Numbered from the stretch's first letter, positions 16,929 through 27,920 are shown. The stretch is 64,000 nt of DNA from Lignipirellula cremea (GCF_007751035.1 NZ_CP036433.1:5251001-5315000); one strand, 5' to 3'. Translations and numbers: made by a program. Notes: a model not told the origin generated them from the letters alone.

Positions 16929-19900
16929 ATGAGCGACAAAAAGTTTGTCCATCTTCATTGCCACAGCCACTACAGCCTGCTCGACGGCGCCAGCTCGATT
17001 CCCAAGCTGACGGCCCGCGCACGCGAGCACGGCATGAACGCGCTCGCGCTGACCGACCACGGCAATCTGCATGGAGCGTTGCAGTTTTATCGCGCGTGCA
17101 AGAAAGAAGACCTGAATCCGATCCTGGGGTACGAAGCCTACATCGCCCCCGGCAGCCGCTTTGAACGCGGCGCCAGCAGCATGAAAGAAGCCAGCTACCA
17201 TCTGACTTTGCTGGCCAAGAATCGGACCGGTTTCAAGAACCTGGTCAAGCTGGCCTCGGCGGCGTCGCTGGAGGGCTTTTACTTCAAGCCCCGCATCGAT
17301 AAAGAGATCCTGGCCGCCCATAGCGAGGGATTAATCTGCCTCAGCGGTTGCCTGTCGAGCGAGTTCAGCCGCAAGATCCTGGCCGGCAGCGCGCCCGATG
17401 CGGAGTTTGCCGAGGCCTGCGAAACGGCCGCCTGGTTTGAAAAAATCTTCGGTGAGCGGTACTTCATCGAGGTGATGAACAACGGCATTGATCTGCAAAG
17501 GGTGCAGCTGGAAGGCGCCGTAGAAATCGCCAAGAAAATGGGGTTGCCGGTCGTCGCCACCAGCGACTGTCATTACATCAACCAGGATGACGCCGAGGCC
17601 CAGGACGTCATGCTGTGCATCAACACCGGCAAGTTCCGCACCGATCAGTCTCGCATGAAAATGGAGAACGACCAGTTCTTTCTCCGTTCGCCGGAAGAAA
17701 TGTATCGCCATTTCCCCGGCCTGGAAGACGCCGTTGCCCGCAGCCAGGAGATCGCCGATTCGGTCGATATCGACCTGGAACTGGGCAGCCGAAATTTTCC
17801 CACCTATCGCTTGCCGCCGGACCGCAAACCGGACGAATACCTGCGTGAAACTTGCCTGGCGGGCCTTCGCGACCGCTATGCCGATGTGCCGGAAATGTGG
17901 GACGGCGACGAACTGGCCGAGGTTGTGATTGCACGCCTGGATCGTGAACTAGGCGTGATCAACAAGCTGGGCTTTCCAAACTACTTTCTGATCGTATGGG
18001 ACTTTGTCGTCCACGCCCGCGATGTCGGCATTCCGGCGACCGCTCGTGGATCGGGCGTCGGGGCGATCGTCTGTTTTGCGTTGTACATGAGCCATGTCTG
18101 CCCGCTCAAGTACGGCCTGCTGTTCGAGCGATTCCTGGATGAGAACCGCCTGGAAGCTCCTGATATCGACATCGACTTTTGCAAGGAGCGTCGCGGCGAG
18201 GTCATCCAGTATGTGAAGGATAAATACGGCGAAGACAACGTCGCGCAGATTGGCACCTTCGGCACGCTGGCGGCCCGCGCCGCCATCAAGGACGTCGGCC
18301 GCGCCCTTGGCATTCCTCTCGCCCGGGTGAACCAGGTCACCGGCATGGTGCCGGAAGAGCTGGGCATTACGCTCGACAAAGCACTTCAGAAAAGCGACGA
18401 GCTGAAAGCCACCTACGAAGGCGACGGCGAAATCCGCGAGCTGCTCGACCTGGCCCGCAAGATCGAAGGCCTGGCGCGCAACGTCGGCACGCATGCCGCG
18501 GCGGTGGTGATCGCCGACAAGCCGCTGACCGAATACGTGCCGCTGGGACGCGTCAGCGGCAAGGACGACATCATCACGCAATGGTCGATGAACGATGTCG
18601 AAGACGCCGGTCTGCTCAAGATGGACTTCCTGGGTCTCCGCAACCTGACGATGCTGCGGACCTCGGTCGATCTGATCGAACAAACCACCGGCGAGCGAAT
18701 CGACCCGCTGAAATTCCCGCTCGATGACAAGCCGACCTACGCGCTCTTGCAGCGCGGCGAAACCAAAGGCGTGTTCCAGCTGGAAAGCGGCGGCATCCGC
18801 GACCTGCTGCAGCGGATGAAGCCCGACCATTTTAACGACATCATCGCCACCGCCGCCCTGTATCGCCCGGGTCCGCTCGAAGGCGGTATGGTCGACACCT
18901 ACGTTAACGTCAAAAACAAACGGCAGGAGCCCGAGTACAAGCACGAAATCCTCAAAAGCATTCTGGAAGAGACCAACTCGGTCATGGTCTACCAGGAACA
19001 GGTGATGCAGATCCTGAATCGCCTGGGCGGGATCGAACTGGCCAAAGCGTACACCTGCATCAAAGCGATCAGTAAAAAGAAAGAATCGCTGATCGCCCAG
19101 AACCACGAGCAGTTTATCAAAGGGGCCGTGGAGAACGGGCTGACCAAACAGGAAGCCCAGGAATTCTGGGACATGATCCTGAAATTCGCCGGCTACGGTT
19201 TTAACAAGTCGCACAGTACCGCATACGCCCTGATCGCCTACCAGACGGCCTACCTGAAGGCCCATTACCCGGTCGAGTTCATGGCCTCGCTCCTGACGGG
19301 CGACATTCCGGGCCGTAACTTCAAGCGGAAAGACTCACTGGTCGAGCACCTGGAAGACTGCACCCGCATGAACATCGAGGTGGTTTTCCCCTCGGTGAAC
19401 ACCTCCGACGTGTTGTTCAGCGTGGCCGACGGCAAGATCCCCTTCGGCCTGGCCGCCATCAAGGGCTGCGGCGGCTCATCGGCGGAAGCGATCGTCGCCG
19501 CCCGCCAGAAAGACGGCCCTTTCAAGGACCTGTTTGATTTCTGCGAACGGGTCGATCCCTCGGCCTGCAACCGCTCCACGATCGAAACACTCATCAAGGC
19601 GGGCGCCTTTGACTGCTTTGGCGCCAAACGGTCGCAACTGTTAGCGGTTGTCGATCGGGCTCTGCAGGCAGGCGTTTCCGCCCAGGCCGATCGCAAAAGC
19701 GGCCAGCGGAGCCTGTTCGGCGATATCGAAGAGGAAGAAGAAACAAAAGCGACCGTCAGCCTGCCCGACATCCCCGAAACGCCCGAACGGGAGATGCTGG
19801 TCGCCGAAAAAGAGGTCCTCGGCTTCTACCTGCGCAGCCATCCCCTGGCCGAGTTTGAAAAGCAGCTGCGGACCTACTGCACGCACACCACGTCCAACAT

Positions 19901-20498
19901 CGGCGGCCTGGCCGATCGGACCGAGATCATCCTGGGCGGCATGCTCTCCGCGATCAAGTTCGCCCATACCAAAAACCCCAAGCCGGGCGCCCCCAGCAAG
20001 TACGTCAACTTCGACCTGGAGGATGTCGACGGCGCCATCCGCTGCATCCAGTGGCCCGACGGCTTTGCCGAAAGCGGCCACCTGATCCAGGCCGACGCCA
20101 TTCTGGTCGTCCGCGGCGTACTCGATCGCCGCGGCGGAGACGAAGCGAACCTGATCGTCAACGAACTGGTCCCGCTCGACCAGCTTGACGCCAAGTACAC
20201 CCGAGGGATCAAAATCCGCATCGACGAGAAAATCCACGGACTGGGCGCCGTGAAAACCGTCCGCGAGATCCTGCGAGGCTACCCGGGCGGCGGCGAGGTG
20301 CAGCTGGTGCTGTGCCTGGAAGAAGGCACCCGCGTCTATGTGAAAAGCGGCCGGGAAGGCGTCGACATGAGTAAAGAGATGCGCGCCCGCCTCGACGATT
20401 CCCTCGGTCCCGGCAACTACCAGACGATCACCGCCCCGCCGCAGGTCGGTCGCTCCAACGGCAACGGAAACGGCCGCCGCTACAGCAAAAAGGGCTGA
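16929..20498 (+). CDS. dnaE: DNA polymerase III alpha subunit
   Basis: 1189 residues, the normal DnaE1 length. The N-terminal PHP domain begins HLHCHSHYSLLDG. The polymerase core carries the catalytic aspartates in DIDIDF (Asp412, Asp414, Asp416) with the preceding ARGSGVGA; the palm, fingers and little-finger pattern continues through GVFQLES and the NKSHSTAYALIAYQTAYLK region. A helix-hairpin-helix follows, and an OB fold near the C-terminus begins around the stretch IILGGML. It is the replicative polymerase catalytic subunit, acting with the beta clamp and clamp loader. The C-terminus ends in a low-complexity GNGNGRRY tail. The start ATG has only a weak ribosome site. The gene stands alone, followed by the oxoprolinase gene about 130 bases on. 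Confidence 0.97.
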   Translation: MSDKKFVHLHCHSHYSLLDGASSIPKLTARAREHGMNALALTDHGNLHGALQFYRACKKEDLNPILGYEAYIAPGSRFERGASSMKEASYHLTLLAKNRTGFKNLVKLASAASLEGFYFKPRIDKEILAAHSEGLICLSGCLSSEFSRKILAGSAPDAEFAEACETAAWFEKIFGERYFIEVMNNGIDLQRVQLEGAVEIAKKMGLPVVATSDCHYINQDDAEAQDVMLCINTGKFRTDQSRMKMENDQFFLRSPEEMYRHFPGLEDAVARSQEIADSVDIDLELGSRNFPTYRLPPDRKPDEYLRETCLAGLRDRYADVPEMWDGDELAEVVIARLDRELGVINKLGFPNYFLIVWDFVVHARDVGIPATARGSGVGAIVCFALYMSHVCPLKYGLLFERFLDENRLEAPDIDIDFCKERRGEVIQYVKDKYGEDNVAQIGTFGTLAARAAIKDVGRALGIPLARVNQVTGMVPEELGITLDKALQKSDELKATYEGDGEIRELLDLARKIEGLARNVGTHAAAVVIADKPLTEYVPLGRVSGKDDIITQWSMNDVEDAGLLKMDFLGLRNLTMLRTSVDLIEQTTGERIDPLKFPLDDKPTYALLQRGETKGVFQLESGGIRDLLQRMKPDHFNDIIATAALYRPGPLEGGMVDTYVNVKNKRQEPEYKHEILKSILEETNSVMVYQEQVMQILNRLGGIELAKAYTCIKAISKKKESLIAQNHEQFIKGAVENGLTKQEAQEFWDMILKFAGYGFNKSHSTAYALIAYQTAYLKAHYPVEFMASLLTGDIPGRNFKRKDSLVEHLEDCTRMNIEVVFPSVNTSDVLFSVADGKIPFGLAAIKGCGGSSAEAIVAARQKDGPFKDLFDFCERVDPSACNRSTIETLIKAGAFDCFGAKRSQLLAVVDRALQAGVSAQADRKSGQRSLFGDIEEEEETKATVSLPDIPETPEREMLVAEKEVLGFYLRSHPLAEFEKQLRTYCTHTTSNIGGLADRTEIILGGMLSAIKFAHTKNPKPGAPSKYVNFDLEDVDGAIRCIQWPDGFAESGHLIQADAILVVRGVLDRRGGDEANLIVNELVPLDQLDAKYTRGIKIRIDEKIHGLGAVKTVREILRGYPGGGEVQLVLCLEEGTRVYVKSGREGVDMSKEMRARLDDSLGPGNYQTITAPPQVGRSNGNGNGRRYSKKG

Positions 20499-20633
20499 CG
20501 CGCGACAAGGACGCATCGGCCGGAAGATACGCGAAGCCGCCCGCCGCCGATTGCCGGCGACGCGGGCTGGCGAAACACCATGAAAAAAGACGCAGTGGTT
20601 GCTTGATCCCCCCTGAAAATGCAGGCTCGCATG

Positions 20634-23600
20634 GCGTGGCAATTCTGGATTGATGTCGGCGGAACCTTTACCGACTGTTTCGGACGCACGCCCCAGGGCG
20701 AACTCCGCCGCTGCAAGGTGCTCAGCTCCGCCGCCACCAAAGGGACGGCCGCCGCAGGTTCGTCGGCCGCGCAGATCATCGACCCGTCCCGCCAGGGCGA
20801 TCCGCCCGGCTTCTGGAACGGCTATCGCCTGCGCATCATCAACGCCAGCGGCGAAGTGCTCGACGAAACCGAAGTGACAGACTTTGACACCCAGGCCGGC
20901 ATGCTGGGACTGGCGCGGTCCCTGACCGGCCTGGCGGAAGGCTGCCGGTATGAACTCCAGGCTGACCAGCCGGCGCCGATTCTGGCCATTCGCTGGCTGC
21001 TGGGCCTGCCGCTGCAGGAGCCGATCCCGCCAGTCAGCGTCCGACTGGGAGCGACCCGCGGAACCAACGCCCTGCTGACCCGCCAGGGAGCTCGCACGGC
21101 GATGGTCGCCACGCGCGGCTTCGCCGACATCCTGCGGATCGGCTACCAGAATCGTCCGCGACTGTTTGAGCTGGATATCGTCAAGCCGGCGCCGTTGTTC
21201 TCCACGGTGATCGAAGCCAACGAGCGGATCGCCGCCGACGGCTCGGTCCTGCAGCCCCTGCACGAGCAGGCCGTCGCCCAGCAACTGCAGCAGCTGCACG
21301 CGGAGGGTTACCAGTCGCTGGCCGTCTGCCTGCTCAACGCTTACGCTAGCGCCGAGCATGAACAAGCGATCGGCCGGCTGGCCGAGGCGGCCGGCTTTGC
21401 CGAAGTCAGCCTTTCGAGCGACGTCTCCCCGCTGGCGAAGCTCGTCTCTCGCGGCGATACGACCGTGGTCGACGCCTACCTGACGCCCGTGCTGCGGACC
21501 TATGTGCAGGACCTGCAGCGACGCCTTGCCGGCAGCGATCTGCGTTTGTTGACCTCGGCCGGCGGACTGGTCGATGCGGCCCGTTTCACCGGCAAGGACA
21601 GCATTCTTTCCGGCCCGGCCGGCGGGGTCGTCGGTTTCTCCCGTGTCGCCCAGGCGGCCGGTTTTGAAAAATCGATCGGCTTCGACATGGGCGGCACCAG
21701 CACCGACGTCTCCCGATTCGATGGCCGGTTCGAGCTGGAATTCGAAACCGAAAAGGCAGGCGTGCGAATCGTGGCTCCGACCATGGCGATCGAAACGGTC
21801 GCCGCCGGCGGCGGTTCCATCTGCGCGTTCGACGGCGTCAAGCTGGTCGTCGGGCCGGCCAGCGCCGGCTCTGATCCGGGCCCGGCCTGCTATGGCCGCG
21901 GCGGGCCGCTGACGATCACCGACATCAACTTTTACCTGGGGAAGATCCTGCCGGACCGCTTTCCCTTCCCGCTGGACCGCACCGCCGTAGAGCGTCGCCT
22001 GGCTCGGCTGATCGAACAGATCACGGACGAGGCCGACGTGCATTATGAACCGCAGCAGCTGGCCGACGGTTTCCTGCAGATCGCCAACGGGAGCATGGCC
22101 AGCGCCATTCGCACCATCTCGCTGGCCAAAGGGTACGACCCCCGCGAATACGTGCTGACCGCGTTTGGCGGCGCGGCGCCCCAGCATGCGTGCGCCGTGG
22201 CCGAAGAACTCGCCATTCCGCAAGTGCTCAACCATCCTGACGCAGGCATTTTAAGCGCCTATGGCATCGGCGTCGCCGATATCGTGCGGCATCGGGCAAT
22301 CGGCGTGTACCGTCTGCTGCCGGACTGCCAGGACGAACTGCCCGACCTGTTCCGTCAGGCCGCCGCCGAGGCGCTCGCCGAAGTGGAAATCGAAACCCAG
22401 GTGGAATCCCAGGGAAGGACGTCTGGCACAGGCGAGGCGATTGAACTTCAGCGTTCGCTCGATCTGCGTTACCAGGGTCTCGACGCCTGGCTGCCGATCC
22501 CGGAACCGGAGGGCGGCGATTATGTGGCCGCGTATACAGCCGAGCATCAGCGGCTGTATGGCTTCACACAGGACCGGCCGCTCGAGGTCGTCGCCGTGCG
22601 CGTCGAAGCGACCGCCAGAAACCCGGTGCGGCCGCCCGCGTCGCGGCGGGCAGATGTCACGCGGCGGGCCGTTCCAGCATTTTCAACGCCGGCGCACTTC
22701 CGTGCGCAGCCGTGCGATTGTCCCGTCTACGAGCGAAACGCCCTGCGCCCAGGCGACCAGATCGCGGGACCCGCCATCGTCCTCGAAGCCGTGTCCACCA
22801 CCGTGATCGATCCGGGCTGGCAGGCCGAAATGCTGACCGCTGGCGAACTGCTGCTGACCCGTCCCGCCTCCCTGCAGTCACGGCTGCACGGGATAGATCC
22901 GCAGGAAGCCGACCCGGTGCTGCTGGAACTGTTCAACAACCAGTTCGCCGCCGTGGCGGAACAAATGGGGGTGCGTTTGCGACGGACGTCGAGTAGCGTC
23001 AATGTGAAGGAACGGCTCGACTTCAGCTGCGCCGTCTTCACTTCCACCGGCGACCTGGTGGTGAACGCGCCGCACATTCCTGTCCATCTGGGGGCGATGA
23101 GCGAAACGGTCAAATGCATCCTGGCCGATAACCCCCACCTGCAGCCGGGCGACGTGCTGGTGACCAACGATCCATATCGTGGCGGCTCGCACCTGCCCGA
23201 CGTCACGGTTGTTACTCCTGTCCATGACCGGGCGACCGGCCAGCTACTTTTTGTAACGGCCAGCCGGGCCCATCATGCGGAGATCGGCGGCATGGCGCCC
23301 GGTTCAATGCCGCCATTCTCCCACAACCTGGCGGAAGAAGGCGTACTGATCCAGAACTTCAAACTGATCGACGGCGGAAAAAGTCGGCGAAACGAACTGC
23401 GCGAACTGCTGGGCTCCGGTCCGTTCCCGTCGCGGAATGTGGACCTCAACCTTGCTGATATCGACGCCCAGATTGCGGCCAACCTGCAGGGCTCCCGCGA
23501 TCTGTTGTCGCTGGTGGAGCGTTATTCGCTGCCAGTCGTACAAGGCTACATGGGCCATATCCAGCAAGCGGCCGAACGGAAAATGCGGGCCGCCCTGGCC

Positions 23601-24470
23601 CGATTGCCCGACGGTCGACGCGAGTTTGTCGATTACGTCGACGACCACTCGCGGATCGCTGTGGCGGTAACCATTACCGGCGACGCGGCCGTGATCGACT
23701 TTGCTGGATCGGCCGAAGCGGCGGCAGGCAACCTCAACGCCAATCGGGCCATTGTCACGGCGGCGGCGATGTATTGCCTGCGATGCTTGCTGGGGGAAGA
23801 TATCCCGCTCAACCAGGGCGTACTCGCGCCGGTGGAGATTCGCATTCCGCCGGGACTGCTCAATCCTCAGCCGGGAGCCACGCCGGCCGACAGCCCTGCC
23901 GTCGCCGGTGGAAATGTGGAAACCTCCCAAAGAGTGGTCGACGTGCTTCTGGGCGCTCTGGGACTGGCGGCCGCCAGCCAGGGGACGATGAACAACCTGC
24001 TCTTTGGCGACGGTTCCTTCGGCTACTACGAAACGATCTGCGGCGGAGCCGGCGCGACGCCCCAGGCCGACGGAGCCGACGCCGTGCATACCCATATGAC
24101 GAACACCCGACTCACCGACCCCGAAGTCCTGGAACAGCGATATCCGGCCCGGGTGCGGCGCTTTGAAATTCGTCGCGGTTCCGGCGGACAGGGCGAACAC
24201 CGCGGCGGCGACGGCGTCATTCGCGAGATCGAATTTCTCGCCCCGCTGGAAGTCTCCCTGCTGACCACCCGGCGCGGCGTCCACCCGCCTTATGGACTGG
24301 CCGGCGGCCTGCCTGGAAAACCGGGCCGCAATTGCCTGCAGCGGGCCGGCTCTGGGGAGATCGAAGAGCTGCCCGCCATTACGCAAATTTCCGTCCAGGT
24401 TGGCGATCGCCTTACACTGGAAACGCCGGGAGGCGGCGGTTTCGGTCCCGCGCCCAAAACGCCCAGCTGA
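20634..24470 (+). CDS. 5-oxoprolinase (ATP-hydrolysing), HyuA-HyuB fusion
   Basis: 1278 residues, close to the eukaryotic 5-oxoprolinase length. The first half is the hydantoinase-A/oxoprolinase ATPase fold (VGGTFTD near the start; [27 protein letters not shown]). The second half is hydantoinase-B-like ([48 protein letters not shown]). The enzyme opens 5-oxoproline to glutamate using ATP, closing the gamma-glutamyl cycle; a hydantoinase-like substrate cannot be excluded. I chose ATG 20634 because the ATPase motif then lies at the usual distance; ATG 20619 is equally possible. Ribosome sites are weak for both. It is followed by the NHL protein, about 130 bases downstream. Confidence 0.9.
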   Translation, partial: AWQFWIDVGGTFTDCFGRTPQGELRRCKVLSSAATKGTAAAGSSAAQIIDPSRQGDPPGFWNGYRLRIINASGEVLDETEVTDFDTQAGMLGLARSLTGLAEGCRYELQADQPAPILAIRWLLGLPLQEPIPPVSVRLGATRGTNALLTRQGARTAMVATRGFADILRIGYQNRPRLFELDIVKPAPLFSTVIEANERIAADGSVLQPLHEQAVAQQLQQLHAEGYQSLAVCLLNAYASAEHEQAIGRLAEAAGFAEVSLSSDVSPLAKLVSRGDTTVVDAYLTPVLRTYVQDLQRRLAGSDLRLLTSAGGLVDAARFTGKDSILSGPAGGVVGFSRVAQAAGFEKSIGFDMGGTSTDVSRFDGRFELEFETEKAGVRIVAPTMAIETVAAGGGSICAFDGVKLVVGPASAGSDPGPACYGRGGPLTITDINFYLGKILPDRFPFPLDRTAVERRLARLIEQITDEADVHYEPQQLADGFLQIANGSMASAIRTISLAKGYDPREYVLTAFGGAAPQHACAVAEELAIPQVLNHPDAGILSAYGIGVADIVRHRAIGVYRLLPDCQDELPDLFRQAAAEALAEVEIETQVESQGRTSGTGEAIELQRSLDLRYQGLDAWLPIPEPEGGDYVAAYTAEHQRLYGFTQDRPLEVVAVRVEATARNPVRPPASRRADVTRRAVPAFSTPAHFRAQPCDCPVYERNALRPGDQIAGPAIVLEAVSTTVIDPGWQAEMLTAGELLLTRPASLQSRLHGIDPQEADPVLLELFNNQFAAVAEQMGVRLRRTSSSVNVKERLDFSCAVFTSTGDLVVNAPHIPVHLGAMSETVKCILADNPHLQPGDVLVTNDPYRGGSHLPDVTVVTPVHDRATGQLLFVTASRAHHAEIGGMAPGSMPPFSHNLAEEGVLIQNFKLIDGGKSRRNELRELLGSGPFPSRNVDLNLADIDAQIAANLQGSRDLLSLVERYSLPVVQGYMGHIQQAAERKMRAALARLPDGRREFVDYVDDHSRIAVAVTITGDAAVIDFAGSAEAAAGNLNANRAIVTAAAMYCLRCLLGEDIPLNQGVLAPVEIRIPPGLLNPQPGATPADSPAVAGGNVETSQRVVDVLLGALGLAAASQGTMNNLLFGDGSFGYYETICGGAGATPQADGADAVHTHMTNTRLTDPEVLEQRYPARVRRFEIRRGSGGQGEHRGGDGVIREIEFLAPLEVSLLTTRRGVHPPYGLAGGLPGKPGRNCLQRAGSGEIEELPAITQISVQVGDRLTLETPGGGGFGPAPKTPS

Positions 24471-24602
24471 AGGACGTCCGCCTTCCATACTTCCGGCTTT
24501 CCCTACGCGCCACGGGAAGTGGCATCCGTTATGCTAGCACTTCTACCCCCACTGAACCGCCGGGCTGCACGTGCCTGGCTACGCAACCTGAGAGACGCCG
24601 CC

Positions 24603-25685
24603 ATGCTTCGCCCTGCTTTTGCCGCCCTGGTTCTGCTTACTGCCGTCGGATCGCTCCCCGCGGCCGACCGGATTGATACCGTCGCGGGGACCGGCCAGCC
24701 GGCCGATAACGGAGCGGCGGGGCCGGCGCTGGAAGTGAACATTGGTGATCCGTTCGGCGTGGAGATCGGACCCGATGGGGCACTTTATATCTGCGAGGTG
24801 CGAAACCATCGGGTGCGGCGGCTTGACCTGAAAACGGGCCAGCTGACCACGGTCGCCGGGACCGGCAAAAAAGGTTACTCGGGCGACGGCGGCCCGGCCG
24901 TCAAGGCGGAACTGAACGAGCCGTACGAAATCCGCTTCGACGCGGCTGGCGACATGTACTTTGTCGAAATGATGAACCACCTGATCCGTAAGGTCAGCCA
25001 GAAAACAGGCGAGATCTCCACCGTCGCCGGCACGGGCAAGGCCGGATTTTCCGGCGACGGCGGCCCGGCGGTCCAGGCCCAGTTCCGTAGTCCCCATAGC
25101 ATCGCTCTCGATGGCCGCGGCGGGCTTTACGTCGCCGATATTGGCAATCATCGGATCCGCCGGATCGACCTCGCCGAAGGCCGGGTGGAAACGATCGCCG
25201 GTAACGAAGAGAGAAAACTCCCCAGCGACGGGCAGCAGGCCCGCGGCAACCCGATCCTGGGTCCCCGGGCGTTGTTTATCGACGGCGACACCCTGTGGAT
25301 TGCTCTCCGCGAAGGGCATAGCGTATGGCGAATGAATCTAAAGCAGGGGGTGCTCAAGCATGTCGCCGGCACCGGCAAAAGCGGCTACCAGGGCGACGGC
25401 GTCCCGGCCCGGGAAGCGACCTTTAACGGCCCGAAAGGAATCGCCATCGGCCCGGAAGGGAAGGTGTACGTCGTCGACACCGAGAACCAGGCCATCCGTG
25501 AAATCGATCCGGCCTCGGGTCAGATTCGCACCGTCGCCGGCAATGGTGAAAAGGGCGGGAGCGGGGACAAGGGACCGGCCACGGCCGCCCAACTGGCCCG
25601 TCCGCACGGCGTTTGCATCGGGCCAGACGGCGACATCTACATCGGAGACACGCTCAATCACCGCGTCCGCAGGGTCATGGAGTGA
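24603..25685 (+). CDS. secreted NHL-repeat beta-propeller protein
   Basis: About 360 residues. The start at 24603 gives a signal peptide (LRPAFAALVLLTAVGSLPAA); an upstream start at 24519 would hide it. It then has five or six NHL repeats with the recurring phrase VAGTG...GDGGPA...L..P.GI (for example around residues 20, 70, 125 and 270), which form a six-bladed propeller. The protein is probably periplasmic or extracellular. NHL propellers are binding scaffolds and sometimes lyases; no catalytic residue pattern is evident. It lies on the same strand as the oxoprolinase gene. Confidence 0.87.
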   Translation: MLRPAFAALVLLTAVGSLPAADRIDTVAGTGQPADNGAAGPALEVNIGDPFGVEIGPDGALYICEVRNHRVRRLDLKTGQLTTVAGTGKKGYSGDGGPAVKAELNEPYEIRFDAAGDMYFVEMMNHLIRKVSQKTGEISTVAGTGKAGFSGDGGPAVQAQFRSPHSIALDGRGGLYVADIGNHRIRRIDLAEGRVETIAGNEERKLPSDGQQARGNPILGPRALFIDGDTLWIALREGHSVWRMNLKQGVLKHVAGTGKSGYQGDGVPAREATFNGPKGIAIGPEGKVYVVDTENQAIREIDPASGQIRTVAGNGEKGGSGDKGPATAAQLARPHGVCIGPDGDIYIGDTLNHRVRRVME

Positions 25686-25974
25686 CCCCTGGCTAAGGGA
25701 TGGTATTACGCCCTTGACGCAACAGCTCTGGCGTTGCCCGCCTGCCCGTCAGGGCTCGCATGGGGGGTGCGACGATCCTTTTCTTCACATTCGGTCGGTA
25801 TCCTGGGCGGCAGCAGGCAGGTCTCCCTTCATTGACACCTTTTGCACGCGAGAAACGAGCTGGAACGGTGGGGAAGTTGTTGACGATTCTGAATGGTTTC
25901 GCCTACTTTTGCTGCCTTTTCCGGCGAATTCCGCGCGGCATTGAAAAAATGCTCGCCCCAGGGCCGTGGAGTGT

Positions 25975-26002
25975 TTGACAGCGTTGCTAGCACGCTTACA
26001 AT
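25975..26002 (+). promoter_or_regulatory. sigma-70 type promoter for dnaA
   Basis: TTGACA (25975-25980) and TACAAT (25997-26002) are separated by 16 bases, a near-consensus promoter about 295 bases before the chosen dnaA start. The transcript would have an unusually long leader. Confidence 0.65.
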
Positions 26003-26073
26003 CCCCTTCTACATTAACGAAATGTTTAGAGCAGGAGGCCAGTCAGAGAGAGTCCCAAGGCGATTACCCCCGC

Positions 26074-26094
26074 AATTTCGCAAGCGAAGAAATT
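26074..26094 (+). other. hairpin in dnaA leader
   Basis: AATTTCGC and GCGAA(G)AAATT are nearly complementary around a two-base turn, giving a stem with one bulge. It lies in the predicted leader, about 70 bases after the promoter. Confidence 0.35.
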
Positions 26095-26134
26095 CCCTTG
26101 TGATACCAACGGGTTAGCGACGAGATCACGCTTC

Positions 26135-26162
26135 CAGCCGGTTTCTAACCGACGACCGGCTG
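26135..26162 (+). other. perfect 8-base inverted repeat in dnaA leader
   Basis: CAGCCGGT and ACCGGCTG are exact complements across a 12-base loop. It may be an RNA hairpin or a regulator site between the promoter and the start codon. Confidence 0.5.
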
Positions 26163-26297
26163 ACGGATTCTCTCACGCAGGGCGCTTCTGCTTGGACCTT
26201 TCTGCTTTGGGTGGTTATCCCTGGCATTCGACCTGGGATGGTTGTCTCCATGCTTTCCAGTGTTTTGCTAAGAAGGCGATATGCGCGGAGGATATGC

Positions 26298-27698
26298 GTG
26301 ACTGGAAGTGATCAGATTATTGCGTCGGCGCTGTCAGAGGACCTGGCAGCGCGCATCGGCGCCGAACGTTTCGACGTTTGGTTTGGGCAAAGCGCCCGGT
26401 TGATTTATGAAAATGGCGAGTTCCTCGTGGCGGCGGATGATCCCTTTACCCTTGACCGGGTGAAGCACAGCTTTCGTCAAGAGTTATTGGAAACGGCGCG
26501 AGCCATCCTGTCCGAGAATGCTGGCGTCGCCTATCGCGTCGTGCCGGCCCCAGCGCAGCCCGATGTCGCTCCTGTTGTCGAAGCCCCGCACAAGGCGGCG
26601 GCACCCGAGGTGGTGCGTCCTGTCATTACCAATGAACCGCCCGCCCGGCGTCCTGGGGTTCCACGTCAACGTCGAACGCTCGAAGGCTTTGCTTGCTGCC
26701 GCGAGAATCAGCTGGCCCGGTCTGCCGTGCAAATGGCGATGGAAGGGCACGGCTCGATATCGCCCCTGTTCCTCTACGGACCGACCGGATGCGGTAAGAC
26801 GCATCTGCTGGAAGCCCTGGCGGCGCAAACTCGCCGCAGCGGCCAGTCCAAACGCGTGGTGATGCTGTCGGCCGAACAGTTCACCTGCCAGTTCCTGGAG
26901 GCGTTGCAAGGCTCCGGCCTGCCCAGTTTCCGCCGCAAGTATCGCGACCTGGGAATGCTGCTGATCGACGATGTGCAGTTTTTCTCCGGCAAGCGAGCGA
27001 CGATTGTCGAACTGCTGCACACGATCGATACGATCAGCCGGGCCAACAATCAGCTCGTGCTGACCTCGGACCGCTCGCCGTCGGAACTCGTCGGCCTGGG
27101 ACCGGAATTTGTCGCCCGCACCGCCGGCGGTCTGGTCGCCAGCGTCGGTTATCCTGATGCGGCGGCCCGCCTGGAGATCCTGCAGTCGCTCTCGCGGGAA
27201 CGCCAGCTGGAGGCTCCGGCCAATGTGCTGCAGTTGATGGCGGATCGTCTGGAAGGAGACGTCCGTCAGCTCAGCGGCGCCATGAACCGCCTGCAGGCGT
27301 CGGCCCATGCCCATGGTGAACCGATCACCATGGCGTTGGCGGAATCCGAACTGGAGGAAGCGTTTCGTGGGAGTTGTCGTCGCGTCCGTTTGAAGGATGT
27401 CGAACGGGCCGTCTGCGAGGTTTTCGATCTCGATCCCAAAACGCTGCATTCCGCCAAACGCGCCAAGTCGGTCAGCCATCCCCGCATGCTGGCCATGTGG
27501 CTGGCCCGCAAGTACACCCGGGCCGCCTTTTCGGAGATCGGCGAGTACTTCGGCCGCCGCAGCCATAGCACGGTGATCTCCGCCGCCAACAAAGTCGACT
27601 CCTGGGTGGAAGCCGAAGGGGTGATTGACCTGGCCCGCGGACAGTGCCGCGTAAACGACGCCCTCCGCCGCGTCGAAGCCTTGCTACGGACCGGCTAA
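26298..27698 (+). CDS. dnaA: DnaA-like replication initiator, isolated copy
   Basis: About 466 residues from GTG 26298, chosen for its strong GGAGG seven bases upstream and because the family N-terminus follows; earlier in-frame starts add a meaningless tail. Domain I is short and domain II is Pro/Ala-rich. Domain III has Walker A GPTGCGKT (161-168), Walker B LLIDD (221-225) and sensor I LTSDRSP. Domain IV carries the DNA-binding signature region RSHSTVISAANKV. The usual FVxGxxN motif before Walker A reads FACCRENQLA and the Arg-finger stretch reads ARTAGGLV, so it is somewhat divergent. DnaA opens oriC and regulates genes. No dnaN, recF or gyrB neighbours are present, so it may be a second, specialised copy. 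Confidence 0.93.
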   Translation: MTGSDQIIASALSEDLAARIGAERFDVWFGQSARLIYENGEFLVAADDPFTLDRVKHSFRQELLETARAILSENAGVAYRVVPAPAQPDVAPVVEAPHKAAAPEVVRPVITNEPPARRPGVPRQRRTLEGFACCRENQLARSAVQMAMEGHGSISPLFLYGPTGCGKTHLLEALAAQTRRSGQSKRVVMLSAEQFTCQFLEALQGSGLPSFRRKYRDLGMLLIDDVQFFSGKRATIVELLHTIDTISRANNQLVLTSDRSPSELVGLGPEFVARTAGGLVASVGYPDAAARLEILQSLSRERQLEAPANVLQLMADRLEGDVRQLSGAMNRLQASAHAHGEPITMALAESELEEAFRGSCRRVRLKDVERAVCEVFDLDPKTLHSAKRAKSVSHPRMLAMWLARKYTRAAFSEIGEYFGRRSHSTVISAANKVDSWVEAEGVIDLARGQCRVNDALRRVEALLRTG

Positions 27699-27833
27699 TC
27701 GAGTCCGTCCGGCCGACTTGCCTGACAGGTCGACAACCGGCCTGCTTCCGGCCGGCCGTCTGTTCTGTCGGGAAACGGACTTCCCGCGATAAGGCTACCG
27801 GCTGTTTCGCTTTCGCCAGACAGATTTTCTCGC

Positions 27834-27855
27834 TCGCGATTTCTTCGCGATTTTT
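27834..27855 (+). terminator. intrinsic terminator downstream of dnaA
   Basis: A perfect 6-base stem TCGCGA/TCGCGA with a five-base loop is followed directly by TTTTT. It lies about 135 bases past the dnaA stop and just before the ECF sigma gene. Confidence 0.65.
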
Positions 27856-27920
27856 CTGTGGGCGATAAACAAATGCGGCCGCCTGCTCCGTCTAAGATGT
27901 CGGAAGCAGGAGGAACGGCA

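Larger units (their letters stand above)
25686..26297. other. region upstream of dnaA
   Basis: 612 bases without a supported gene. It contains a good sigma-70 promoter (25975-26002), two small hairpins (26074-26094 and 26135-26162) and a purine-rich ribosome site for dnaA at 26285-26291. I searched for DnaA boxes of the TTATCCACA type and found none, only a poor match (TTATCCCTG, about 26214), so this does not look like the replication origin. Confidence 0.55.

Noticed and set aside
17949-19265. Long minus-strand frame opposite dnaE
   Set aside because: Same reason; the plus strand encodes a complete polymerase here.
19641-22235. Long minus-strand open frame of about 860 codons opposite dnaE and the oxoprolinase gene
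   Set aside because: It has no recognisable domains and is the complement of high-GC coding DNA, a common antisense artefact.
26209-26220. TTATCC before dnaA as a DnaA box
   Set aside because: The following bases (CTG) do not match the TTATCCACA consensus, and there is no cluster.
26211-26297. Earlier start for dnaA
   Set aside because: The GTG at 26211 and the ATGs inside this stretch lack a strong ribosome site and add a non-DnaA tail; GTG 26298 has a clear GGAGG.
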